Source: Zoogloeaceae bacterium (GTDB lineage Bacteria > Pseudomonadota > Gammaproteobacteria > Burkholderiales > Rhodocyclaceae). From it: a stretch of DNA of 64,000 bases. Where the stretch lies: positions 62,001 through 126,000 of the forward strand of contig JACKLY010000003.1 in the NCBI GenBank assembly GCA_024235655.1, read 5' to 3'. This document shows positions 49,950 through 61,393 of this stretch, piece by piece (position 1 is the first letter of the stretch; each line of letters opens with the position of its first letter). The translations under genes and the position numbers were made by a program. The notes under the pieces were generated by a model. It worked only from the letters and a program-made list of their open reading frames with translations. It had not been told where the DNA came from and ran no database searches.

Positions 49950-51083
49950 ATGAACCTACCTTTTTCACACCTGCTGCTTGCAGGCGCACTGGCCATCGGT
50001 GCCGGCTCCCTGCAGGCGGCCGACCTCATCATCGGTCAGGTCGCTCCATTTTCCGGCCCGCTGACCCCCACCGGCACCCATCTCCGTGCCGGCGCCGAAC
50101 TCTATTTCAATGCCGTCAATGCAAACGGCGGCATTCACGGCAACAAACTCAAGCTGGTCAGCAAGGATGATGGCTACAAGGCGGTAGAAACGGTAAAGCA
50201 GACCCGAGAGCTGATTCGTGAATCGAACCCGATTGCCATGTTCGGCATGGTCGGCACCGGCAATACCGAAGCCATCCTCAAGGAAAAGGTCATGGAAACC
50301 GCGGGTGTCCCCCTGGTCACTGTACGCAGTGGGGCATCAAGCGTGGTAAAAAGCGGCAATCCTTGGATTTTCATGACACGTGCCAGTTACGCAGAGGAAA
50401 TCGAGAAGATCGTGCAGCAGTATGAAACCATTGGCTACAGCCGATTTGCGGTTTTCTACCAGGACGATCCTTTTGGCCAGGATGGCCTGGCCAGCGCCGA
50501 GGCCTCGATCAAGAAAGCCAATGGGCAATTGCTGGCCAAGGCAGGCTACAAGAAGAACACGGTCGAAGTAGAAGCAGCAGTCAAGGCGATCAAAGAAGCC
50601 AACCCGCAAGCCGTGATCATGGTGAGCAATACGGCAGCCAGCGCCGAATTCGTCAAACAATCACGCGCAATCGGGAATCTCGCCCAGTTTGTTGCGGTTT
50701 CGGTGACCGATGGCCCGCAAGTGGCTGCGAAAATCAGCAACGAGGTCGCCAAGGGTCTGGCCATCACCCAGGTGGTTCCTGACCCGAACAGCCGGGCCGT
50801 ACCGCTGATTCGTGAGATTCAGGAGAATTTTGCGAAATTCAAGCCCAAGGATGTCACCCTGAATCACACGCTGATCGAAGGCTATCTTGGCGCCAAGATT
50901 CTGGGTGAGGGACTGCGTCGCGCCGGGCCGAACCCGACACGGCAGAAACTGCGCGATACGCTGGAGTCAATCAAGGACTACGATGTGGGCGGTCAGTACA
51001 TCGGCTTTTCGTCGACCAACCACGTCGGATCGAACTACGTGGACATCACCATCCTGAACAAGGAAGGCAAGTTGCTGCGCTAG
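49950..51083 (+). CDS. Orphan branched-chain amino acid/amide-type ABC substrate-binding protein
   Basis: A 377-residue periplasmic protein with a signal peptide (about 1-23, LLLAGALAIGAGSLQAAD) and the Peripla_BP_6 fold: IIGQVAPFSGPLTPTGTHLR, AMFGMVGTGNTEAILKEKVM, RFAVFYQDDPFGQDGLASAE, and the tail NYVDITILNKEGKLLR. AGGAGGAG precedes the ATG. It has no permease or ATPase neighbours and is paralogous to the sigma54-linked gene at 15132; both end in GKLLR. It may feed a distant Liv-type transporter or a receptor. Confidence 0.9.
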   Translation: MNLPFSHLLLAGALAIGAGSLQAADLIIGQVAPFSGPLTPTGTHLRAGAELYFNAVNANGGIHGNKLKLVSKDDGYKAVETVKQTRELIRESNPIAMFGMVGTGNTEAILKEKVMETAGVPLVTVRSGASSVVKSGNPWIFMTRASYAEEIEKIVQQYETIGYSRFAVFYQDDPFGQDGLASAEASIKKANGQLLAKAGYKKNTVEVEAAVKAIKEANPQAVIMVSNTAASAEFVKQSRAIGNLAQFVAVSVTDGPQVAAKISNEVAKGLAITQVVPDPNSRAVPLIREIQENFAKFKPKDVTLNHTLIEGYLGAKILGEGLRRAGPNPTRQKLRDTLESIKDYDVGGQYIGFSSTNHVGSNYVDITILNKEGKLLR

Positions 51084-51110
51084 GCTTCCCAGCGCAGCAG
51101 CCCGGGGCAC

Positions 51111-51614
51111 TCAGTGGCAGTGCCCCTCATCACCTTCGTCACCGTGCACATGACCATGTGCCAGCTCTTCGGCACTGGCTGGACGAACCGTCGTTACCGT
51201 GCAGGTGAAGATCAGCGACATGCCAGCCAATGGATGATTGCCATCCATGACCACCTTGTCATCGGCAATGTCCGTCACCCGATAGATGATGAACTCCTCG
51301 TCATCTGAGCCATCCGGCGCACCTTCAAACTGCATGCCGACTTCGAGCTCCTTAGGGAAGGCATCGCGTGGCTCGATCTGGATCAGTTGCTCGTCATAAT
51401 CACCGAAAGCTTCCTCCGGCTGCAGCTTGACCTTGATTGTTTCGCCAATTGCCTTGCCCTGCACCGCCTCTTCGATTTTCGGGAAGATGTCGTCGTAACC
51501 ACCATGCAGATAAACCAGTGGCTCCTTGCCGGCATCGACCAGCACGCCATCGGAATCGGTGACGTTGTAGTCCAGTGTGACGACGGTGTTTTTTGCTACT
51601 TGCGTATTGTTCAA
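51111..51614 (-). CDS. slyD: FKBP-type peptidyl-prolyl isomerase SlyD
   Basis: A 167-residue SlyD: FKBP core (NTVVTLDYNVTDSDGVLVDA, LVYLHGGYDDIFPKIEEAV) with the inserted chaperone flap (EEAFGDYDEQLIQIEPRDAF), and a C-terminal metal-binding tail rich in His and acidic residues (HGHVHGDEGDEGHCH). SlyD helps nickel insertion into hydrogenases and folds proteins. The tail is shorter than in E. coli. Its ATG overlaps the stop of the upstream peroxiredoxin gene. Confidence 0.94.
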   Translation of the reverse strand: MNNTQVAKNTVVTLDYNVTDSDGVLVDAGKEPLVYLHGGYDDIFPKIEEAVQGKAIGETIKVKLQPEEAFGDYDEQLIQIEPRDAFPKELEVGMQFEGAPDGSDDEEFIIYRVTDIADDKVVMDGNHPLAGMSLIFTCTVTTVRPASAEELAHGHVHGDEGDEGHCH

Positions 51615-52078
51615 TGCAATTCCTTTACCGTGTGCAGGATTTCCCGCACATGGCCTTTGGCGTTGACTCCGTACAGGACATGACGGAGAACACCCTGATT
51701 ATCGATGACGAAGGTTGAACGAACGATGCAGTGTCGCTTGACGCCATCCACTTCCTTCATCTGCCAGACACCATACTGCTTGCAAACCGTGCCTTCGGTG
51801 TCGGAAAGCAGGCGGATGGCGATGCCGTGTTCGTCACGAAAATCGGCATGCCGGAAACAATCATCCCGGTTGATCCCGATCACTGTGCATCCCAGCCGGG
51901 AGAACTCATCCTCATGGTCTGAAAAATCGGTGACTTCCAGCGTACAGTGAGGCGAACCATCCTTCGGGTAGAAAAAAAGAATCAGCTTTGTCTTGCCCAG
52001 GTACTGTGAAAGATCAACCATTTCCAAATCAGCGTCGGGCAAAACAAACGCAGGTGCCGCTTGTCCTTCTTTAAGCAT
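51611..52078 (-). CDS. Peroxiredoxin, BCP/PrxQ family
   Basis: A 155-residue thioredoxin-fold peroxidase. The peroxidatic Cys45 lies in YPKDGSPHCTLEVTDF. Most BCP proteins have a resolving Cys five residues later (CxxxxC); here position 50 is Thr, so it must act as a one-Cys enzyme or use another of its cysteines (in RLGCTVIG, DDCFRHADF, GTVCKQYGV or RHCIV). It is upstream of slyD with a four-base overlap. Confidence 0.9.
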   Translation of the reverse strand: MLKEGQAAPAFVLPDADLEMVDLSQYLGKTKLILFFYPKDGSPHCTLEVTDFSDHEDEFSRLGCTVIGINRDDCFRHADFRDEHGIAIRLLSDTEGTVCKQYGVWQMKEVDGVKRHCIVRSTFVIDNQGVLRHVLYGVNAKGHVREILHTVKELH

Positions 52079-52289
52079 GATGCCTCCTTAAAGATGCACT
52101 ACGGGCAATTGATGCAAGAGCACTGTACCTGTTCCGGACATGTGCCTGCATCGAAATTCTGCCGGGGTTTCGCGATTCTAAACACACTTTTTTCCTGCTG
52201 ACTACAAGCAGCGAATTATCCTGGCGATTAAAATCCACTTACCGGAAAGGATTTCTTTTTACGCCGGCTACTTAGCGGAGAGACTTAAA

Positions 52290-52964
52290 ATGACAATGAA
52301 ATTTCGACAAAATTTTTTCCTGCTGCTTTTTTCCATCAGCACATCAGCACTTGCCGCAACGACGGTTGACCTGAGTGCTGAGGCCAGCCAGCCGGCTGCC
52401 AACGACCTCGCCCGGGCCACCCTGTTTGCAGAAGTGAACAGCCCTTCACCGGGGGATGCGGCAAACAAGGTCAATGGACTGATCAACAACGCCATTTCTA
52501 CCGCAAAAAAATACGGGCGAGTCAAGGTCAGCAGTGGCAACACCCACACCTACCCGGTTTACGCCAAGGACAGAAAAATCGAGTCGTGGCGCATGCGTTC
52601 CGAGATCCAGCTTGAGTCGAGCGATACGGCCTCGCTTTCCGAACTGATCGGCAAGTTGCAGCGCACGCTGGGCGTCGCCGGAATCACACTGTCGCCAGCA
52701 TCCGAAACCAGAAAAAAGGCCGAAAGTGCTGCCATGATCGAGGCCATTGCTGCTTTCAAGGAGCGAGCCAAAATCATAGCCGATACCCTTGGCAAGCCCT
52801 ACCGCATCAAGCACCTGAGCGTTGGCAACCAATCCTACCGTCCGCCCACACCCATGCTGCGAGCTGCGCCGATGGCAGCCATGGAAGCGGCACCGATGCC
52901 GGTTGAAGCCGGCGAATCAAGCATCAGCGTAACAATCAACGGCCAGATAGAATTGGCCGACTGA
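52290..52964 (+). CDS. SIMPL domain-containing periplasmic protein
   Basis: A 224-residue protein with a signal peptide (about 1-22, FFLLLFSISTSALAATT) and a SIMPL (DUF541) domain: VDLSAEASQPAANDLARATL, VKVSSGNTHTYPVYAKDRKI, ESWRMRSEIQLESSDTASLS, LGKPYRIKHLSVGNQSYRPP. The family forms oligomeric periplasmic or outer-membrane-associated proteins, linked to oxidative stress or envelope functions in a few species; the role here is unknown. The 211-base gap upstream, divergent from the peroxiredoxin, shows no recognised site. Confidence 0.85.
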   Translation: MTMKFRQNFFLLLFSISTSALAATTVDLSAEASQPAANDLARATLFAEVNSPSPGDAANKVNGLINNAISTAKKYGRVKVSSGNTHTYPVYAKDRKIESWRMRSEIQLESSDTASLSELIGKLQRTLGVAGITLSPASETRKKAESAAMIEAIAAFKERAKIIADTLGKPYRIKHLSVGNQSYRPPTPMLRAAPMAAMEAAPMPVEAGESSISVTINGQIELAD

Positions 52965-52988
52965 AGAGACGAAATGAACGGATGGTTG

Positions 52989-53888
52989 TCACGATTTTGC
53001 GGCAACCTGACGTTCAGCAGATTCCATCCTGGCGCTGAACAGGCTGGCAGCAAGAATCATCGCGCCACCCAGCCATTCGCGAAGGCCAAGCAATTCATCT
53101 GCGAGCAGCCAGGATGAAACAGCCGCAAAACCGATTTCCGACAACATGATCACAATGGCCTGATTGGCCGGTGTGTTGGCCAGGCCGAATTGCACGGCAA
53201 GGTTCACGGCAAGCAGCAGGGCACCAATCAGCAACATCAACACCCAGGCACTGGCGGGTGCTGCCGCCGCGGCAGGTAATTCGCTACCGCCCAGAACCAG
53301 CCCGAGGAAAATAACGCCGGCAAAGGAAATCATCACCCGGTTCTCCACCGGCACTTCACGCGCACGACGGGACAGCACGTTGTAGAGGGCAAAGCAGAAA
53401 CCCGCAGCAAGCCCGATCCAATCCGCGGCATCACGTGGCAGAGGGAAGCCGCTTGCCGGCTGCCAGAGCATGGTCGCAGCGCCAGTCAAGGAAAGAAGGA
53501 TAACGAAGGCACCAAACCGGTTGAGCTGCTCGCCAAGGAGCAGGCGAGAAAGTATCACTGTCCACAGCGGTGCCATGTAAAAGAGCAGCAACACCCGCAT
53601 CACCTCGCCGGTGAGCGTGGCCATGACGTAACCCAGATTGCAACCACCGGCAGCCAGCGCAAGAAAGAACATCAGCCAGGGTTGATCCGGGCGACTCAGG
53701 CGCGGCCGCCAGAACAGCATTGCCAGAAGCATGGCGACGCCATAGGTCAGCGTAGTGGCCGGAATACCGTCGATACCGGCATCACGAAGAATGCGGTAGG
53801 GATACCAGATCAGGCCCCAGACCAGCGCGCCCGAGAGCAATGCTGCAACCGCACGCCGGCGCTGGCGATCAGCATCGCTTCCACTCAC
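52989..53888 (-). CDS. EamA/DMT-family transporter
   Basis: A 299-residue inner-membrane protein with about ten hydrophobic helices in two EamA repeats (first: ALLSGALVWGLIWYPYRILR onward; second from about residue 155, IGLAAGFCFALYNVLSRRAR). Members export amino acids, nucleosides or other metabolites; the substrate cannot be read here. It is convergent with the SIMPL gene and divergent from dapC. Confidence 0.87.
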   Translation of the reverse strand: MSGSDADRQRRRAVAALLSGALVWGLIWYPYRILRDAGIDGIPATTLTYGVAMLLAMLFWRPRLSRPDQPWLMFFLALAAGGCNLGYVMATLTGEVMRVLLLFYMAPLWTVILSRLLLGEQLNRFGAFVILLSLTGAATMLWQPASGFPLPRDAADWIGLAAGFCFALYNVLSRRAREVPVENRVMISFAGVIFLGLVLGGSELPAAAAAPASAWVLMLLIGALLLAVNLAVQFGLANTPANQAIVIMLSEIGFAAVSSWLLADELLGLREWLGGAMILAASLFSARMESAERQVAAKS

Positions 53889-53975
53889 GGTTTAACCCCC
53901 TGCTTTCCTTTCGCCACCTGGCGATGCCCCTTATAATCGATGCCTTGACGAACCCCCCTGAACCCGCCCCAGACC

Positions 53976-55169
53976 GTGAACCCCTATCTTTCCAAATTGC
54001 AGCCCTACCCGTTCGAGAAGCTGCGGCAACTTTTTGCTGGCGTCAAACCAAACGCCGAGCTGAGCGAGATCAAGCTTTCCATCGGCGAACCCCAGCATGC
54101 CACACCGGAATTCATCAAACAGGCGCTGGCAAGCAACCTGAGTGGATTGGCGAATTATCCCACCACACAGGGCATCCCCGCCCTGCGTCAGTCCATTGCA
54201 GCCTGGATGGGCCGCCGCTATGGCCTGAACGATATCAACCCGGACACGGAGATTCTCCCCGTCAATGGTTCGCGTGAGGCACTTTTTTCCTTTGCCCAGA
54301 CAGTGATCGATCCCTCCAGAGGCTATGTGCCACTGGTCGTCAGCCCGAACCCGTTCTATCAGATCTACGAAGGTGCCGCCTATCTGGCCGGCGCCGAGCC
54401 GCGTTTCATCAACACCTTGCCGGAAAATGATTTTTCCCTTGATCTGGGCGCTCTTTCCGATGCCGACTGGGCGCGTGTCCAGCTGATGTACGTCTGCTCG
54501 CCCGGCAACCCGACCGGCAAGGTGCTGGATCTGGAGGACTGGAAGCAACTCTTCGCGCTCTCTGACAAGCACGGCTTCGTGATTGCCTCGGACGAATGCT
54601 ACTCGGAGATATTCTTCGATGAAGCCAATCCACCGATCGGCGGCCTGCAGGCAGCCCGACTGCTGGGGCGCAGCCTTGATCGCCTGATCATGTTCTCCAG
54701 CCTCTCGAAGCGCTCCAACGTACCCGGCATGCGCTCCGGCTTCGTTGCCGGTGATGCGGCCCTGATCAAGCAGTTTCTGCTCTATCGCACCTATCACGGT
54801 GCTGCCATGAGCCCCTCCGTGCAAATGGCCTCGGTTGCTGCTTGGAATGATGAGGCCCATGTGCAGGAAAACCGTCGCCTGTACATTGAAAAATTCAAGG
54901 CAGTGACGCCGCTGGTGTCATCCGTGCTGAATACCGGCATGCCCGACGCAAGTTTTTACCTGTGGGCAAAAACGCCCATCGCCGATACGGAATTCGCCCG
55001 CGCTCTGCTCGCCGAATATAATGTGGTCGTGCTGCCGGGCAGCTATCTCGCCCGCGAAGCCAACGGGGTCAATCCCGGCGAAGGTTTCATCCGTATCGCC
55101 CTGGTGGCTACACTGGCGGAATGCCTCGAAGCGGCAGACCGCATTCAACGTTTTGTTTCAAAACTCTAG
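53976..55169 (+). CDS. dapC: Succinyldiaminopimelate transaminase
   Basis: A 397-residue fold-type I PLP aminotransferase starting at GTG ([20 protein letters not shown], the usual DapC opening). PLP-binding Lys in [35 protein letters not shown] and the C-terminal Arg region are present. It makes N-succinyl-diaminopimelate in lysine and peptidoglycan synthesis. dapD follows ten bases later and dapE one gene further, supporting this assignment over a general aspartate aminotransferase. Confidence 0.93.
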   Translation: MNPYLSKLQPYPFEKLRQLFAGVKPNAELSEIKLSIGEPQHATPEFIKQALASNLSGLANYPTTQGIPALRQSIAAWMGRRYGLNDINPDTEILPVNGSREALFSFAQTVIDPSRGYVPLVVSPNPFYQIYEGAAYLAGAEPRFINTLPENDFSLDLGALSDADWARVQLMYVCSPGNPTGKVLDLEDWKQLFALSDKHGFVIASDECYSEIFFDEANPPIGGLQAARLLGRSLDRLIMFSSLSKRSNVPGMRSGFVAGDAALIKQFLLYRTYHGAAMSPSVQMASVAAWNDEAHVQENRRLYIEKFKAVTPLVSSVLNTGMPDASFYLWAKTPIADTEFARALLAEYNVVVLPGSYLAREANGVNPGEGFIRIALVATLAECLEAADRIQRFVSKL

Positions 55170-55179
55170 GAAGAAGAAC

Positions 55180-56001
55180 ATGCAGCAATTCCAGCAGATT
55201 ATTGAAGAAGCCTGGGAAAACCGGGCCTCCCTGCAACCAGGCACTGCCCCCGCCAAGATCGGCGAAGCCGTTGATGCGGTGCTCGCCCAGCTCGATGCCG
55301 GCACACTGCGCGTGGCCGAAAAGATCGACGGTGACTGGGTCACCCATCAGTGGCTGAAGAAGGCCGTGCTGCTTTCCTTCCGTCTCGAAGACAACAAGCT
55401 GATGGACGGCGGCCCGATGCGCTTCTTCGACAAGGTGCCGACCAAATTTGCCAACTACACGCAGGAAGATTTCTCCCGCGGCGGTTTTCGTGTCGTCCCG
55501 CCCGCCACCGCCCGTCGTGGTTCGTACCTGGCCAGAAATGTGGTGCTGATGCCCTCTTACGTCAACATCGGCGCCTATGTCGATGAAGGCACGATGGTCG
55601 ACACCTGGGCTACCGTCGGCTCCTGTGCGCAGATCGGCAAGAACGTTCACCTTTCCGGCGGCGTCGGCATCGGTGGCGTTCTGGAGCCGCTACAGGCCAA
55701 CCCGACGATCATCGAAGATAACTGCTTCATCGGCGCTCGTTCGGAAGTCGTCGAAGGTGTCATCGTTGGTGAAGGCTCGGTCATTTCGATGGGCGTGTAT
55801 ATCGGCCAGTCGACCAAGATCTACGACCGGGAGACCGGTGAGTTCAGCTATGGCCGCATCCCGCCTGGCTCCGTTGTCGTTTCCGGCAACCTGCCGTCGA
55901 AGGATGGTTCGTACAGCCTCTACTGCGCGGTCATCGTCAAAAAAGTTGACGCCAAGACCCGGGCCAAGACCAGCATCAACGACCTGTTGCGCGGCGACTG
56001 A
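55180..56001 (+). CDS. dapD: 2,3,4,5-tetrahydropyridine-2,6-dicarboxylate N-succinyltransferase
   Basis: A 273-residue trimeric acyltransferase with an N-terminal helical region ([20 protein letters not shown]) and left-handed beta-helix repeats (about 105-230: [40 protein letters not shown]). It succinylates tetrahydrodipicolinate. The start at 55180 follows GGAAGAAG; the frame is open upstream but lies inside dapC. Length matches E. coli DapD (274). Confidence 0.97.
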   Translation: MQQFQQIIEEAWENRASLQPGTAPAKIGEAVDAVLAQLDAGTLRVAEKIDGDWVTHQWLKKAVLLSFRLEDNKLMDGGPMRFFDKVPTKFANYTQEDFSRGGFRVVPPATARRGSYLARNVVLMPSYVNIGAYVDEGTMVDTWATVGSCAQIGKNVHLSGGVGIGGVLEPLQANPTIIEDNCFIGARSEVVEGVIVGEGSVISMGVYIGQSTKIYDRETGEFSYGRIPPGSVVVSGNLPSKDGSYSLYCAVIVKKVDAKTRAKTSINDLLRGD

Positions 56002-56043
56002 TCAAGCAGTCACGGGTGAATTTTTCCGAGCGGAGATGATGCG

Positions 56044-59255
<3,212 letters not shown>

Positions 59256-59331
59256 ACCTTATTCCTTGGAGCACGACGCTACCCGTCAAAGGTGATAGCC
59301 TTCCCATATTCAAGATACGGACAGAGAATCG

Positions 59332-59724
59332 ATGGCTGACAAATCAGCGATGAAATTTTTGGTGGTGGATGATTTTTCCACCATGCGGCGCATTGTGCGC
59401 AACCTGCTCAAGGAACTCGGGTTCAATAATATTGAAGAGGCAGAGGATGGCGCCATTGCATTGGGGCGACTGAAGTCCGGGGGTATTGATTTTGTCGTCA
59501 CCGACTGGAACATGCCGAATATGGATGGCCTGACCTTGCTGCAATCAATTCGTGCCGATCCTGCACTCAAGCATCTGCCGGTGTTGATGATCACCGCAGA
59601 GGCGAAAAAGGAAAACATCATCGCCGCTGCACAAGCGGGTGCATCAGGCTACATCGTGAAACCGTTTACGGCAGGCACGCTGTCCGAAAAACTTGGCAAG
59701 ATCTTCGACAAGATGGGGGTTTAG
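59332..59724 (+). CDS. cheY: Chemotaxis response regulator CheY
   Basis: A 130-residue single receiver domain: acidic pair in [17 protein letters not shown], phospho-acceptor Asp58 in [12 protein letters not shown], Thr near 88 ([12 protein letters not shown]), Lys near 109 ([11 protein letters not shown]). [17 protein letters not shown] is the flagellar-motor CheY type. cheZ follows with no gap (stop and ATG adjacent). Confidence 0.96.
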   Translation: MADKSAMKFLVVDDFSTMRRIVRNLLKELGFNNIEEAEDGAIALGRLKSGGIDFVVTDWNMPNMDGLTLLQSIRADPALKHLPVLMITAEAKKENIIAAAQAGASGYIVKPFTAGTLSEKLGKIFDKMGV

Positions 59725-60315
59725 ATGGCTACAAAATCAGCAAGCAAGAGCAATGCAAAAACCAGAACAACTGCATCCACCCGCCCCGTAAAGGCTGCGG
59801 CAAAACCTGCAGCTTCAAAGCCTGTTGCCAAGAAAGCGGTACGCAAAGCTGCCGGGTTATCAGTCCGCAAGGCCGACAGCACCCACGTGCTCGATGAACT
59901 CAAAGGGCTGGCAAAAGAACTCAAGCAGGCAGCCCGGGGGCTCAACAAGAAGTCGACGCAGAATCCCAGAGAGGTTTCAGCCATTCTTGGCAGCGTAGAA
60001 CGCATGACTGCCGATGCGGCGAACAAGTCTCTGACCGAGGCTGAATCCGCCAAATTTCTCGTAGGCGGCACGCTGGACACCCTATCACGCAACTGGAGCC
60101 GCCAGGATATTGAAACAAACCTCAAACTGATCAGCGGCCACCTGACAAATATCATCGTCGCCCAGGAATTTCAGGATCTGGCCGGGCAGTCACTGCGCAA
60201 AGCCATGAAAGCCCTGGTTGGAGCCATCATCGTTGTAGAAAGCGGCGGCCCGACCGAAGAAAAACGACTCTCACAAGCAGAGATCGATGGCCTGCTCGGT
60301 GATCTGATGTCTTGA
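59725..60315 (+). CDS. cheZ: CheY-P phosphatase CheZ
   Basis: A 196-residue CheZ-like phosphatase. The catalytic motif AQEFQDLAGQSLRKA matches the CheZ QDFQDLTGQ, with Asp151 and Gln155 in the places of E. coli Asp143 and Gln147. The C-terminal LSQAEIDGLLGDLMS is a CheY-binding peptide. The first 45 residues are Lys/Ala-rich and low-complexity (PVKAAAKPAASKPVAKKAVR), unlike E. coli CheZ. It ends the operon before a strong terminator. Confidence 0.92.
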   Translation: MATKSASKSNAKTRTTASTRPVKAAAKPAASKPVAKKAVRKAAGLSVRKADSTHVLDELKGLAKELKQAARGLNKKSTQNPREVSAILGSVERMTADAANKSLTEAESAKFLVGGTLDTLSRNWSRQDIETNLKLISGHLTNIIVAQEFQDLAGQSLRKAMKALVGAIIVVESGGPTEEKRLSQAEIDGLLGDLMS

Positions 60316-60341
60316 AACAGTCAGGTACGCAGGACAAAAAC

Positions 60342-60379
60342 AAAAGCGGCGAGTGACTTTCATCACTCGCCGCTTTTTT
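60342..60379 (+). terminator. Intrinsic terminator after cheZ
   Basis: GCGGCGAGTGA (60346-60356) and TCACTCGCCGC (60363-60373) form a perfect 11-bp stem with a 6-base loop, followed by six T residues (60374-60379) and preceded by AAAA, so it may also stop the leftward tRNA transcripts. Confidence 0.95.
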
Positions 60380-60384
60380 ACTAC

Positions 60385-60461
60385 TGGGGCGACATACCGG
60401 GATCGAACCGGTGACACCTGGAATCACAATCCAGTGCTCTACCGACTGAGCTAATGCCGCC
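60385..60461 (-). tRNA. tRNA-His (GTG anticodon)
   Basis: Minus-strand cloverleaf: acceptor GCGGCAT/ATGTCGC, D-arm with AGCTCAGTCGGTAGAGC, anticodon arm CTGGA-TTGTGAT-TCCAG with anticodon GTG, T-loop GTTCGATCC, and encoded 3' CCA. A G at -1 (60461) pairs with discriminator C73, the hallmark of tRNA-His. Confidence 0.96.
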
Positions 60462-60468
60462 ACTGTTC

Positions 60469-60545
60469 TGGCGCGCCCGGCGAGACTCGAACTCACAACC
60501 CCCGGCTTAGAAGGCCGGTGCTCTATCCGGTTGAGCTACGGGCGC
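60469..60545 (-). tRNA. tRNA-Arg (TCT anticodon)
   Basis: A 77-base minus-strand tRNA: 5' GCGCCCGTAGCTCAACCGG, anticodon arm CCGGC-CTTCTAA-GCCGG with anticodon TCT, T-loop AGTTCGAGTC, 3' CCA encoded. It reads AGA codons, rare in this GC-rich genome. Only seven bases separate it from tRNA-His. Confidence 0.96.
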
Positions 60546-60626
60546 GGGTTTTGAATCTCTCCAGGCAACAACTCAACTTATTGCCAAATTGCAGCAAGCC
60601 ACACTGCAAATTCTACTGCATGAAAC

Positions 60627-60703
60627 TGGTCGGGGCGGTGGGATTCGAACTCACGACCCTCTGCTCCCAAAGCAGATGCGCTACCAGGCTGCGCTACGCC
60701 CCG
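60627..60703 (-). tRNA. tRNA-Pro (TGG anticodon)
   Basis: A 77-base minus-strand tRNA: 5' CGGGGCGTAGCGCAGCCTGG, anticodon arm TCTGC-TTTGGGA-GCAGA with anticodon TGG, T-loop AGTTCGAATC, discriminator A and encoded CCA. It is the first gene of the leftward Pro-Arg-His cluster. Confidence 0.96.
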
Positions 60704-60781
60704 AAGAAGGGCGCATTATAGAGACACGACTGAACATGGTCAATCGCTAAACCAGCAAATAGTTTAAAATATGGCGTTTGC

Positions 60782-60810
60782 TTGCAGCCCCCAGAAATTT
60801 CTGATATTAA
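60782..60810 (+). promoter_or_regulatory. Sigma70-like promoter of dksA
   Basis: TTGCAG (60782-60787), a 17-base spacer and TATTAA (60805-60810) lie 45 bases before the dksA start at 60855, in the gap after tRNA-Pro. Confidence 0.45.
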
Positions 60811-60854
60811 AGCTGCTTTTCCAAAACGGACGCACTCCGAAAGATCCCCGAAAA

Positions 60855-61280
60855 ATGGCTGAAGAACTGCTCCAGAAACACTTTACGCCCTACACCCCAA
60901 AGAAGGGTGAGGAATACATGAACGCGAAACAGTTGACGCATTTCCGCAAGATTCTGGAAACGCTGAAGCAGGAACTGAGCGAGGATATCGAGCGCACAGT
61001 CCACACCATGCAGGACGAAGCGACTGTCTTTGCCGACCCGAACGACCGCGCCAGTCAGGAAACCGATATGGCGATCGAACTGCGCAACCGCGACCGCGAG
61101 CGCAAACTGATCAAGAAGATCGATGAAACACTGGGTCGCATCAACGGCGATGACTACGGCTACTGCGACAAGTGCGGCGTAGAGATCGGCATCAAGCGCC
61201 TGGAAGCCCGCCCCACGGCGACCCTCTGCATCGACTGCAAGACGCTGGAAGAACTTCGCGAACGTCAGGTCGCCAAGTAG
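60855..61280 (+). CDS. dksA: RNA polymerase-binding transcription factor DksA
   Basis: A 141-residue DksA that works with ppGpp at the RNA polymerase secondary channel. Coiled coil (about 20-105) with the acidic tip [13 protein letters not shown] (tip motif DxxDxA), then the four-Cys zinc finger [10 protein letters not shown] ... CIDCK. The start at 60855 gives [20 protein letters not shown], normal for betaproteobacterial DksA; an in-frame ATG 28 codons upstream crosses the promoter. Confidence 0.95.
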   Translation: MAEELLQKHFTPYTPKKGEEYMNAKQLTHFRKILETLKQELSEDIERTVHTMQDEATVFADPNDRASQETDMAIELRNRDRERKLIKKIDETLGRINGDDYGYCDKCGVEIGIKRLEARPTATLCIDCKTLEELRERQVAK

Positions 61281-61330
61281 TCGAGTTGTCGTTCCCAACC
61301 GGCTTCGAGGCCAGACCCGGAGCATGGATA

Positions 61331-61358
61331 AAAAAAGGACGCCGAAGCGTCCTTTTTT
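61331..61358. terminator. Bidirectional terminator between dksA and pnp
   Basis: AGGACGC (61336-61342) and GCGTCCT (61347-61353) form a perfect stem around a CGAA tetraloop, with a T-run on the right and an A-run on the left, so it can end both convergent transcripts. Confidence 0.93.
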
Positions 61359-61393
61359 GTTGCCCGGAATGGTTACCCGGGTCAGGCTTTCCG

